A stretch of DNA of 64,000 nt from Planctomycetaceae bacterium. GTDB lineage: Bacteria > Planctomycetota > Planctomycetia > Planctomycetales > Planctomycetaceae. Each line of letters opens with the position of its first letter. Position 1 is the first letter of the stretch. The position numbers and the translations under genes were made by a program. The notes beneath the pieces were generated by a model, which saw only the letters and a program-made list of their open reading frames with translations, had not been told where the DNA came from and made no database searches. Where the stretch lies: assembly GCA_014762625.1 (NCBI GenBank), contig JABURQ010000073.1, positions 27,741 to 91,740 on the forward strand, in the 5' to 3' direction. This document shows positions 10,023 through 18,453 of the stretch, in pieces.

Positions 10023-11198
10023 GTGAATTCTCCCTTGTTAATCGTTGGAGCGTCCGTTCGCGCGGCGGCGGAATCCGCGTCCCAGGCGGGATTCCAACCG
10101 TTCGCCATCGATCTGTTCAATGACACGGACCTGACCCACCTCGGTCCTTGTTCGCTATCCGAGAACTACCCTGACGATCTTCCTGCTCTGGCGGCAGAAT
10201 TTGCATCGATGCCGTTTCTCTACACAGGAGCAGTGGAAAATCACCCCAGCATCATCACGGAACTTTCGAAAACCCGAGAACTACTCGGCAACACAGCGGA
10301 GAACATTCAAAAACTCCGCGATCCATTTCAGTTGCGCGATCTGCTGGAATCCCATTCTTTCCCCACCGCGGAACTGCGCGAGGCCGATGATCCTCCCGGA
10401 AATTTCTTCGGCTGGCTGATCAAACCGTATCAGTCGGGCCACGGTCTGCAAATTCGCCCGGCTTCGGAAAATATTCATCCTGAGAGAGAATACTACCAGC
10501 GTCTGATCAGTGGAATTTCAATAGGCGCGCTGTTCCTCGCCAACGGCACAGAGTGCCGCTTGATCGGACTTCACCAACAGCTCACGGGACTTCATCCCGA
10601 CCCGAAGCATTCGTTTTTGTTTTCCGGTGCGTTGGCTCCCTATGTTCTGCCGGAACGAGCCACCGAAACAATCGTCGAGATCGGCCAACTCATCTGCCGG
10701 ACCACTGGCTTGAGGGGGCTGTTTGGATGTGACTTCATCTTTCGGGAGGTACCGTATCTTCTGGAGGTCAATCCCCGATATACGGCTGCCACGGAACTTT
10801 GGGAACGGCTGTTGAAACGCCCGTTGATTGCCGATCATGTTATCGCCTGTCGAGAGGGCACATTGCCGGAACGGGAAGAGACAATCGACCGAGACGGTCC
10901 CTCGCAACTCAAACTGATTCTGTATGTCCCCCAGTCGACTCAGATACCCCCGAAACTGACACATTGTGTGGAGGATATTCCGGAAGCCCTGCTTGCCGAC
11001 CTCCCGACAGCGGGACACCAGATCGCACCCGGCAATCCCCTCTGCACGCTTCTGGTGGAGGGACCGACTCCCGGGCAATGCCGGGACGTTTTGCAGCTTG
11101 CCTGGGACCGAATCGCCGTGATTTGTCAGTGGGATCCTGTGTACTCCAGGTCGATGCTGGAAAATACCATAGAGAGAATTGCGCCAAAATATCCTTGA
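10023..11198 (+). CDS. ATP-grasp family ligase
   Basis: A 391-residue protein starting at GTG 10023 with AAAGG upstream. It opens with LLIVGASVRAAAESA, a Rossmann-like pre-ATP-grasp segment. The ATP-grasp core follows: WLIKPYQSGHG (nucleotide-binding lysine and glycine loop), then GLFGCDFIF and LLEVNPRYTAATEL, where the E-x-N pair is the metal-binding signature. It resembles the predicted ATP-grasp ligases found with tetrahydromethanopterin/methanofuran C1 genes in methylotrophs and planctomycetes, which would fit the fwdDB genes at 33 kb, but I cannot confirm orthology. Its substrate is unknown. It leads an apparent operon with an enolase-superfamily gene 61 bases on. Confidence 0.8.
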   Translation: MNSPLLIVGASVRAAAESASQAGFQPFAIDLFNDTDLTHLGPCSLSENYPDDLPALAAEFASMPFLYTGAVENHPSIITELSKTRELLGNTAENIQKLRDPFQLRDLLESHSFPTAELREADDPPGNFFGWLIKPYQSGHGLQIRPASENIHPEREYYQRLISGISIGALFLANGTECRLIGLHQQLTGLHPDPKHSFLFSGALAPYVLPERATETIVEIGQLICRTTGLRGLFGCDFIFREVPYLLEVNPRYTAATELWERLLKRPLIADHVIACREGTLPEREETIDRDGPSQLKLILYVPQSTQIPPKLTHCVEDIPEALLADLPTAGHQIAPGNPLCTLLVEGPTPGQCRDVLQLAWDRIAVICQWDPVYSRSMLENTIERIAPKYP

Positions 11199-11259
11199 AC
11201 GAAAGCGAAATCAGGATTACGATTTGGGCGTCCATTCCATTCTATTGACTGACAGAAAG

Positions 11260-12612
11260 ATGTCCCGCGATACCGACATTTGCATCACCGATGTGCAACT
11301 GACCTTCGAGCCGATTCCGTTTCGCGCTCCTCTCAAATTTGGCGGTCGTATTGTTGATCGATCTTTCTCGATTGAAGTTTCGATACAGGTCGAAACTCGC
11401 GATGGACATCACGGTACAGGTCTCGGCAGCATGCCGGTCGGCAATATCTGGGCCTGGCCGTCCGAAAAGCTGGACGGTGATACCACCGCGAACCTGATGA
11501 AGAAATTCGCCGAGGAAACCGCTCTTCTCTACGGCCAGTTTCCCGATTATGGGCATCCCCTGGATATCGTGTTTCAGCTCTCCGCCGAATATCATCACCA
11601 GGGCAAAGCCATTTCGACGATGAAGCACGTCGATGAAGTGATGCCCGATCTGGCGCAACTCGTTTCAGCCAGTCCGTTCGATGCCGCGCTCCACGACGCA
11701 TTCGGTCGCGCCAACGCCATCAATACCTACAACGGCTACTCGTCCGATTACATCGACTACGATCTTTCCGAGTATCTCGACGATCAGTTCGCGGGAGAAT
11801 ATCTCGACCAATATACAACGCGAGAACCGAAAGACCGCATGCCGCTGTATCACCTGGTCGGCGCGATCGATCCTCTGACCGAGGGTGATATCGAAAAGCG
11901 GATCGACGACGACTTGCCCGAAACGCTGGGTGAGTGGATCGCCGCCGACGGTCTCACGCATATGAAAATCAAACTGGCCGGGGATGATCTGGACTGGGAC
12001 GTCGATCGAGTCTTGTCGATCGATCAAGTCGCAGCGGAAGCGCAGAACGCGCGCGGCTGCAAGGAGTGGTTCTATTCCTGCGACTTCAACGAAAAGTGTC
12101 CCGACATCCAGTACGTCATCGACTTCCTCAACAAGGTCAAAGAGCAGAATTCCGCCGCTTACGACCGGATTCAATATCTGGAACAACCCACCAGTCGGCA
12201 TATCAAAGAAGCCTCAGCGATCAATGTCGCCGAAGCCTCCAAACTGAAACCTGTGGTGATCGACGAGGCTCTGGTCGATTACGAATCATTGCAACTCAGT
12301 CGCGAACTCGGTTACTCGGGAGTCGCTTTGAAAGCCTGTAAGGGCCAAACGGAATCCCTGTTGATGGCGGCGGCGGCTCAGAAATTCGGCATGTTCCTCT
12401 GTGTGCAGGATTTAACCTGCCCCGGCTATTCGTTTCTGCATTCCGCGTCACTCGCAGCTCGAATCCCGACGGTCGCCGCGATTGAAGGAAACGCCCGACA
12501 GTATTGCCCCGAAGCCAACAAGAAATGGGCCAACCACTATCCCGGCATGTTCGAGATCACCGACGGCACTGTGGAGACGGGCTTGCTGAACGGCGAAGGA
12601 CTCGGATTCTGA
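11260..12612 (+). CDS. Enolase-superfamily (mandelate racemase/MLE-like) enzyme
   Basis: A 450-residue protein starting at ATG 11260. The barrel shows the active-site pattern of the muconate-lactonizing subgroup: K236-I-K238 on the second strand, metal ligands D275 (YSCDFNEK), E308 (YLEQP) and D335 (VIDEAL), and K358/K361 in ALKACKG opposite. With lysines on both faces it could catalyse racemisation, epimerisation or syn-elimination of a carboxylate. At 450 residues it is longer than the usual 360-400, with an insertion around residues 130-200 rich in Tyr and Asp. It lies between the ATP-grasp ligase and the sulfatase, all on one strand with short gaps. Substrate unknown. Confidence 0.85.
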   Translation: MSRDTDICITDVQLTFEPIPFRAPLKFGGRIVDRSFSIEVSIQVETRDGHHGTGLGSMPVGNIWAWPSEKLDGDTTANLMKKFAEETALLYGQFPDYGHPLDIVFQLSAEYHHQGKAISTMKHVDEVMPDLAQLVSASPFDAALHDAFGRANAINTYNGYSSDYIDYDLSEYLDDQFAGEYLDQYTTREPKDRMPLYHLVGAIDPLTEGDIEKRIDDDLPETLGEWIAADGLTHMKIKLAGDDLDWDVDRVLSIDQVAAEAQNARGCKEWFYSCDFNEKCPDIQYVIDFLNKVKEQNSAAYDRIQYLEQPTSRHIKEASAINVAEASKLKPVVIDEALVDYESLQLSRELGYSGVALKACKGQTESLLMAAAAQKFGMFLCVQDLTCPGYSFLHSASLAARIPTVAAIEGNARQYCPEANKKWANHYPGMFEITDGTVETGLLNGEGLGF

Positions 12613-12649
12613 GACCTTCGCTCCTCATTCGATTGTGTGAAAGAATCCC

Positions 12650-14407
12650 ATGAAGCACTCGCTCGTTCTTCTCTGCGCATTTCTTATCTCCTCATTCGCG
12701 GGATTTCTAACCGCCGAACCTCCTAATGTCATCGTATTTCTGACCGACGACCAGGGCTGGGGGGACTTGTCATTGAATGGCAACGAAAACCTTTCTACGC
12801 CGCATATCGACGCTCTCGCCCGGGAGGGAGCGTCCTTCGACCGGTTTTACGTCTGTCCGGTCTGCTCCCCGACGCGAGCCGAATTCCTCACCGGACGATA
12901 TCATCCACGCGGCGGTGTGAAGGGAGTGAGTACCGGAGAAGAGCGGCTGGACCTGGACGAAGTCACCATCGCCGACACATTCAAACAGGCAGGATACGCC
13001 ACCGCCGCCTTCGGAAAATGGCACAACGGCACGCAATACCCCTATCATCCCCGCGCCCGTGGTTTCGATGAATACTACGGTATGACGTCCGGTCACTGGG
13101 GACATTACTTTTCGCCGATTCTCGACCACAACGGTAGGATCGTGCGGGGCAAGGGTTACGTGATCAACGATTTAACCGATCATGCGCTCGACTTTATTGA
13201 AAAGAATCACGAACATCCCTTCTTCTGCTATCTGCCGTATAACACTCCTCACTCACCGTTCCAGGTGCCGGATGAGGATTACCGGAAATTCGCCGATGCC
13301 CCGATCGAGATGCGAAACCGGGATCCCGAGAAGGAGGAAATTGATAAGACACGCGCCGCACTCGCGATGTGCGAGAACATCGATCACAACGTCGGTCGTA
13401 TCCTGAACAAACTCGACGAGCTTCAACTCACCGAAAACACCATCGTCGTCTACTTCACCGACAACGGTCCGAATACCTGGCGATGGAACGGCGGAATGAA
13501 GGGTAAGAAAGGGGCGACCGATGAGGGAGGCGTCCGGGTGCCGTGCCTGATTCGCTGGCCGGGTCAGATTCCCGCGGGAATCAAAATTCCACAGATTGCA
13601 GCGGCCATCGACCTGTTACCGACCTTGACGGACCTGGCCGGAATTGAGCCGGTCGGTCGGAAACCTCTGGACGGGAAAAGTCTCAAGCCGTTGTTGACCG
13701 CGACGGCCGAAAAGTGGCCGGAGCGAATGATTTTCTCCAAATGGCAAAAGAAAGTGAGTGTGCGAACGCAACGTTACCGACTCGATCACACCGGTAAATT
13801 ATTCGACATGATCGATGATCCCGGACAACATACCGACATCAGCAATCAATTGCCGGAGGTCGCCAAACTCTTACGCGCGGAGGTAGGTCGCTGGAAAGCG
13901 GAAATGAACGCCGAACTCTCCGCCGATCACCGCCCCTTGACGCTGGGCTACGCGACCGCTCCCGAAACTCAACTTCCGGCGCGAGACGGTGATTATTCCG
14001 GCCACGTCGCCCGCAGCGGTCGCGCCCCGAACTGTTCCTTCTTCACAAACTGGACTTCGACCGAAGATCGGATCTGGTGGGACGTCGATGTTCTGGAACC
14101 GGGAACTTACGACGTGCTTATGATGTCGACTTGCGAAGCGCAAAACGTCGGAGCGAGATTCGAGTTAAGCCTCGGAGAGGCGAACCTCACCGCAACCGCG
14201 GAAGAAACCCACGACCCTCCTTTGCATGGAGCTGAAGCGGATCGGGCCAATCGCGGAAGCGAATCGTACGTGAAAGACTTTAAGGAATGGAAGCTGGGAC
14301 AGATGACATTAACTCCCGGTGAAGGACGTCTTTCACTGAGAGCGTTGGAGATCCCAGGTCGGGGAGTGGTCGATGTGCGGATGTTGATCTTTCGACGCAC
14401 CGAATAG
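12650..14407 (+). CDS. Exported type I sulfatase
   Basis: A 585-residue protein with a signal peptide (residues 1-22). The metal ligands are in VIVFLTDDQGWGD. The formylglycine motif is C72-S-P-T-R76 followed by AEFLTGR, so activation needs a formylglycine-generating enzyme encoded elsewhere. AAFGKWHNG and YFTDNGPN are further sulfatase motifs. The catalytic part ends around residue 430. About 150 residues follow that look like an added beta-sandwich domain, perhaps carbohydrate-binding. It probably removes sulfate from algal or other polysaccharides. It is 37 bases after the enolase-superfamily gene. Confidence 0.93.
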   Translation: MKHSLVLLCAFLISSFAGFLTAEPPNVIVFLTDDQGWGDLSLNGNENLSTPHIDALAREGASFDRFYVCPVCSPTRAEFLTGRYHPRGGVKGVSTGEERLDLDEVTIADTFKQAGYATAAFGKWHNGTQYPYHPRARGFDEYYGMTSGHWGHYFSPILDHNGRIVRGKGYVINDLTDHALDFIEKNHEHPFFCYLPYNTPHSPFQVPDEDYRKFADAPIEMRNRDPEKEEIDKTRAALAMCENIDHNVGRILNKLDELQLTENTIVVYFTDNGPNTWRWNGGMKGKKGATDEGGVRVPCLIRWPGQIPAGIKIPQIAAAIDLLPTLTDLAGIEPVGRKPLDGKSLKPLLTATAEKWPERMIFSKWQKKVSVRTQRYRLDHTGKLFDMIDDPGQHTDISNQLPEVAKLLRAEVGRWKAEMNAELSADHRPLTLGYATAPETQLPARDGDYSGHVARSGRAPNCSFFTNWTSTEDRIWWDVDVLEPGTYDVLMMSTCEAQNVGARFELSLGEANLTATAEETHDPPLHGAEADRANRGSESYVKDFKEWKLGQMTLTPGEGRLSLRALEIPGRGVVDVRMLIFRRTE

Positions 14408-14413
14408 CGAGAC

Positions 14414-15163
14414 TCAACGAATCGTCGCCAGTTTCATTTCGATCAGCTCCAGACACAGATCGATCAATTCCTCTCGTGATATTTTGAACGACATCGCAAC
14501 TTGAAGCTCTTCCAGTGTCACTGCGCCTCGTTCGTGCAGCACATCGACCATTTCCAGGCCGTCCTCTTCGAGTAACGCCGTCCGGATATCATTTTTGACC
14601 GGATAAAACTGGACCACCGCCGGGACATCCGCATTATCCCCCAGCAGAGCGGCGGTGTGGAACGTGGTGCGTACGCAAATTGGATTGACCTGTATTTTCA
14701 GGTGTTCATTATCGCCGAACTCTGCCGCCAGCTTCTCTGAGACAGTCAATTGTCCCTGAAAAGCGACGTGCGTCAACCGGTTCTCCCGGGCGACCTCTTC
14801 GATTTGGTGACGAGCCTGCTGACAGCGAATAACGTCTTGCTGTTCTGCGGTTAGTTCAACCTGTTCGGGAAGCCAGTTGAGAAATCGTTCGCCGTCCGAA
14901 ATACCGGTATCGTACGCCAGTAACGGCACAGTCTTCACGTATTGGACAATCAGGTTTTCGAATTGGTCTTCATCGAAGAACTCAGCGACGAATTCGATCT
15001 GATCTTTCACCTTGTTGAATCGCTTGTCGAGATTTCCGTCGGTGAACATCTTCAGCATCTCGGCGGTATTGCCGTTTTTCAGATCCCCCACCACGTTGTC
15101 ATTGCGCGCGATGGAAAGCGATTCCGCGTATTTGTCGAGCTGTTGACGATAAGCGTCTGACAT
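14414..15163 (-). CDS. DUF2063/HvfC-like partner protein of the DUF692 oxidase
   Basis: A 249-residue protein that follows the DUF692 gene by 20 bases with GGAG before its ATG, so the two form an operon. Residues about 55-110 (FFDEDQFENLIVQYVKTVP, then a short loop and FLNWLPEQ) match the helical pattern of DUF2063/BufC-type partners: E-x-x-F-x-x-L, x-x-Y, P, then F-x-x-F/WL. The C-terminal 50 residues look like a small winged helix (GAVTLEELQVAM, then LIDLCLELIEMKL). In known systems such partners bind the precursor peptide and present it to the oxidase. The assignment rests on pattern and context only. The gene ends 6 bases from the convergent sulfatase gene. Confidence 0.66.
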   Translation of the reverse strand: MSDAYRQQLDKYAESLSIARNDNVVGDLKNGNTAEMLKMFTDGNLDKRFNKVKDQIEFVAEFFDEDQFENLIVQYVKTVPLLAYDTGISDGERFLNWLPEQVELTAEQQDVIRCQQARHQIEEVARENRLTHVAFQGQLTVSEKLAAEFGDNEHLKIQVNPICVRTTFHTAALLGDNADVPAVVQFYPVKNDIRTALLEEDGLEMVDVLHERGAVTLEELQVAMSFKISREELIDLCLELIEMKLATIR

Positions 15164-15183
15164 GATTCACTCCGAGCCTACTT

Positions 15184-16014
15184 CTAAGTCGAGACGGCGT
15201 AAACCTCTTCCATGATCTCGCGGACTCGTCGCACTTCGTTGCGCCAACCCGCTTCGTCCGGAAACTCCTGATCGCGTTCGATAAACACCGCGTTGACTTT
15301 CCCTGTTCCCTGTTCCAGAGAAAATCGGTAGAGATCGAAAACATCTTCGGGAATCGGGTGGGAATGACTGTCGATATATTTTTCGACTTTCTCGTCATAA
15401 ACACCGCCCGCTAGATGCATTTGCACTGCGTTCGCGTGAGACATCACCTCGGCGATGAACTCGTAAGCGTCGTAACCAAAGTTGACCGAGTTGGCATAAA
15501 CGTTCGTCACATCGAGCAACCAACCGCTTCCCGAACGTTTCAGAGTTTCCGTGAGAAACTCCTGTTCGCTCATTTCTCCCTCGAACTGGAACAGATAAGC
15601 GATATTTTCAAGATAAAATCGACGATCACCGAAGTAGTTCTGAATGACGTCCAGATTCCGGACAGTCGCTTCCAGCGCTTCTCGCGTATAGGGAGGAGGG
15701 GCGAAGTGACCCATCTCGACTCCCTCGTGCGCGTTCCGGGTAAAGCCGAGGTGATCGCTGATCGAGTCGGCTCCGTTTTCGTCGGCGATCTCTTTCAGCG
15801 CCTGCATGTATTTTTCACCCGGAGGGTCGGCCGAGGCGACGGAGAGCTTGAGCGCGTGGATGCTGACGTGATCGAATTCGAGGTCCTGTAGATATCTCTC
15901 CACGCGCAGTGGATCGTCGGCGCGTTCGAAGGTAATCTCGCAGCCGTTAATCGCGGGATCGGTCAATATAGGCCGATTCTGTTCGCGAAGTGCATATCCG
16001 ATGGTTGGTAACAT
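15184..16014 (-). CDS. DUF692 family multinuclear iron oxidase (MNIO, MbnB-like)
   Basis: A 276-residue TIM-barrel protein of the DUF692 family, whose known members (MbnB, TglH, BufB) use two or three iron ions to oxidise cysteines in ribosomal peptides. Start at ATG 16014, with GAGGAG just upstream; the frame continues further but reads through the pilT terminator. The likely metal ligands are in place: H53 (SIHALKLS), D87-H88 (SDHLGFTR), E136 (LENIAY), D168/N171 (LLDVTNVY), H200 (QMHLAGG), and D215/H217/H219 (DSHSHP). PPPYTREAL matches the family's P-x-P-Y-T motif. The product is probably a modified peptide, but no precursor is evident beside it. Confidence 0.9.
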   Translation of the reverse strand: MLPTIGYALREQNRPILTDPAINGCEITFERADDPLRVERYLQDLEFDHVSIHALKLSVASADPPGEKYMQALKEIADENGADSISDHLGFTRNAHEGVEMGHFAPPPYTREALEATVRNLDVIQNYFGDRRFYLENIAYLFQFEGEMSEQEFLTETLKRSGSGWLLDVTNVYANSVNFGYDAYEFIAEVMSHANAVQMHLAGGVYDEKVEKYIDSHSHPIPEDVFDLYRFSLEQGTGKVNAVFIERDQEFPDEAGWRNEVRRVREIMEEVYAVST

Positions 16015-16358
16015 TCCCGCTCCTCTACTCCAAAATTCCCTGGAAAGTGAAGATGCTGTTTTGCCTATTAGGGCATCCGATTTTGCGGATCGATCGGACA
16101 GAGAACTTACTACCTTTTTGTCGAGAAGTGGGCCATTGCCCATAAAAAACCCCGGCAAGCCGGGGTAAGAGCTTGTCTTCGCTTTCGCTTTTCGAGGCGA
16201 GAATGAGCGAGCTGCTGCCCGATTGAGGCGGTCGAAGCAGCCGAATCCCCAAGATTCGGCGATGCAGATCAACGACGAGCGGGTGACAGACTCGCCATTC
16301 GTCGCCAAAATGGAATTTGAAGACTGGCTCTACAGGGAAATGATAACAGCAGCCGGAA
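16015..16358. other. Leader region between pilT and the DUF692 gene, no clear gene
   Basis: These 344 bases contain the pilT terminator (16144-16165) and, upstream of it, a perfect inverted repeat GCCGAATC (16240-16247) / GATTCGGC (16253-16260). The promoter for the DUF692 operon should lie between the terminator and 16014. A minus-strand frame from a TTG runs through here with two cysteines, but it crosses the terminator and has no ribosome-binding site, so I do not call it a precursor peptide. Confidence 0.55.
16144..16165 (-). terminator. Rho-independent terminator of pilT
   Basis: On the minus strand, CCCCGG and CCGGGG pair across a four-base loop and are followed directly by six T. It is 194 bases beyond the pilT stop codon. 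Confidence 0.82.
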
Positions 16359-17507
16359 TTACAAAATGGCGGCGGCTTTGACGTTGATGCCTTTGAGTTG
16401 CATTTTGAGTTCTTCGACATTCGGAGAAATCTCGAATGCGGCGGCTCGACTGACCAGTTCCTTATTGATGAAGTAATACAGGCTGTCGTTGAACAACTGC
16501 ATCCCGTCGTCTTTACCGATGCGGATTGCGGCGGCCAGTTTTTCGTCCTCTTCTTCCAGCACCAGTTTGCGGACGGTCGGATTGAATCGCATGATTTCGA
16601 CGATCGGCACGCGAGGTGGAACATCGACAAGTGTCGGCAACAGTTTCTGTGCGACGATCGCTCGCATATTAAAGCCCATCGATCCGCGGATCGCCTTGTG
16701 CATATCCATCGGGAACAGGTCGAGAATACGACCGATCGTACTCGGGGCTCCCGAGGCGTGAATCGTTCCGAACACCAAGTGCCCCGTTTCGGCGGCGTGG
16801 ATCGCCGTTTCGAACGTTTCGCGGTCACGCATCTCACCCACCAGCATGATATCGGGGTCTTCACGCACGGCGTGTTTCATGGCGACGTGAAAGTCGATCA
16901 CGTCCTGACCGATTTCACGTTGATTGATGAGGCACTTATCGGAGGTGAAAATAAATTCGATCGGGTCTTCAATTGTGAGAATGTGTTTGCGGTAATTCGC
17001 GTTCACCCAGTTCAGCATCGACGCGATGGTAGTCGATTTACCGGAACCCGTCACCCCAGCGAGCAGGACCATTCCCTGGTCGAACTTACAAAGCTCTTCC
17101 ATCACAGGAGGCAAATTCAATCCTTCGAAGTTGGGAATCGAGCGTTCAATTTTACGAGCCACCATCCCGACCTTGCTCAATTGAGTCAGCAGATTGACAC
17201 GAAAACGCCAGGACTCGCCATCCTGGATGATCGTTTTCGCGAAGTCGGCCCCGCCGTCCCGATGGAAAATATCCAGGTTCCGCTGGTCCATCATGGCAAA
17301 CGTGAGCTTGATCATCTCCTCTTCGGAGATGGGATCCATTTCCAGCGCTCGCAAGGTTCCCTTCACGCGAAAAATCGGAGGTCGATTCACTTGCAGATGG
17401 ATATCGGACGCACCATGTTTGATACCGAGACGGAAAATCTTGTCGATCTCGATTTCTTTCTTGGGAACGAAAGTCGATTCGGTGTAGTCGGCAACTGTCA
17501 GAGGCAT
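16359..17507 (-). CDS. pilT: Type IV pilus retraction ATPase, PilT/PilU family
   Basis: A 382-residue hexameric ATPase of the PilT family. It has the N-terminal PAS-like domain (HGASDIHLQVNRPPIFRVKG), Walker A GVTGSGKST at residues 151-159, the Asp box near LTIEDPIEF, Walker B with EDPDIMLVGEMRD, and the His box GHLVFGTIHA. The length fits PilT/PilU, and the absence of a long N-terminal extension separates it from PilB. It powers pilus retraction at the inner face of the membrane. The PilT-specific C-terminal motif is not obvious, so PilU-like is possible. It is a single gene with its own terminator. Confidence 0.9.
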   Translation of the reverse strand: MPLTVADYTESTFVPKKEIEIDKIFRLGIKHGASDIHLQVNRPPIFRVKGTLRALEMDPISEEEMIKLTFAMMDQRNLDIFHRDGGADFAKTIIQDGESWRFRVNLLTQLSKVGMVARKIERSIPNFEGLNLPPVMEELCKFDQGMVLLAGVTGSGKSTTIASMLNWVNANYRKHILTIEDPIEFIFTSDKCLINQREIGQDVIDFHVAMKHAVREDPDIMLVGEMRDRETFETAIHAAETGHLVFGTIHASGAPSTIGRILDLFPMDMHKAIRGSMGFNMRAIVAQKLLPTLVDVPPRVPIVEIMRFNPTVRKLVLEEEDEKLAAAIRIGKDDGMQLFNDSLYYFINKELVSRAAAFEISPNVEELKMQLKGINVKAAAIL

Positions 17508-17566
17508 GAAAAAAACCTCGAATTCTCGGGAATGGGCAAGAAATCAGTAATAGATGTGAACGAGCA

Positions 17567-18346
17567 TTATACCGTCAAATTGAAGCGAACGGGAACCCCC
17601 TTTTCCGCAAGATAATGCTTTGTTTCATCAATCGTGTATTCATTGAAATGGAAAATGCTCGCCGCCAAGGCCGCGCTCGCTCCTCCCGCGGTCAACGCTT
17701 CATACAAATGATGTGGATTCCCCGCTCCACCGCTCGCCACGACCGGAATCTGTACCGCATCGGACACTGCGCGGGTGATCTCGATATCGTATCCATCCTT
17801 CGTTCCATCAGCATCCATGGATGTAAGCACGATCTCACCCGCACCGAGCTTTTCAACTTCGAGCGCCCACTCCACCGCCTGTAATCCGGTCGGGATGCGC
17901 CCGCCGTTGATGTGAACGTCCCAGAATTCTTCGCCGTCTTTGTCGATTCGTTTAGGATCGATATTCACCACGATACATTGGCTCCCGAACCGCAACGCAG
18001 CCTCTTTGACAAAATCCGGATCTTTCACGGCGGCGGAATTGATGGAAACCTTGTCGCATCCGGCATTCAGCAACAGACGGATATCCTCCAGGGTCCGAAT
18101 TCCACCTCCGACCGTGAGCGGCATGAAAATCACTTCCGACGTTCGACTCACGACGTCCAGAATGATATCGCGTTCCTCGTGGGAAGCAGTGATATCGAGA
18201 AAGACCAGTTCGTCGGCCCCTTCATCTTCGTACCGACGGGCGATTTCGACGGGATCGCCGGCATCGCGCAGGTTGAGAAAATTTACCCCTTTGACCACGC
18301 GTCCGGCGTGAACGTCGAGACAGGGAATGATTCGTTTGGCTAGCAT
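17567..18346 (-). CDS. hisF: Imidazole glycerol phosphate synthase cyclase subunit HisF
   Basis: A 259-residue (beta/alpha)8 barrel. Catalytic Asp in [18 protein letters not shown] and a second Asp in [14 protein letters not shown]. The phosphate-binding loops VGGGIRT and ASGGAGN are present. HisF closes the imidazole ring using ammonia from HisH and releases AICAR in histidine synthesis. GAGGA precedes the ATG. hisH is not adjacent. hisB and hisC lie about 5 and 6 kb upstream on the same strand with unrelated genes between, so the pathway is scattered here. Confidence 0.97.
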   Translation of the reverse strand: MLAKRIIPCLDVHAGRVVKGVNFLNLRDAGDPVEIARRYEDEGADELVFLDITASHEERDIILDVVSRTSEVIFMPLTVGGGIRTLEDIRLLLNAGCDKVSINSAAVKDPDFVKEAALRFGSQCIVVNIDPKRIDKDGEEFWDVHINGGRIPTGLQAVEWALEVEKLGAGEIVLTSMDADGTKDGYDIEITRAVSDAVQIPVVASGGAGNPHHLYEALTAGGASAALAASIFHFNEYTIDETKHYLAEKGVPVRFNLTV

Positions 18347-18453
18347 AATATCCTCGGTCGTCTCAATAGTTCATTCCCGAGACGTGAGTCGGGAGTGCGA
18401 TCCCTCCAGACTATCAGATCATCAATCGAGCGGGAATTGAGCGAGCCGATTTC

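Noticed and set aside
16015..16308. N-terminal extension of the DUF692 protein by 98 codons, or a two-cysteine precursor peptide in this stretch
   Set aside because: The frame reads through the pilT terminator, has a TTG start without a ribosome-binding site, and DUF692 homology begins only at the ATG at 16014, which has GAGGAG before it.
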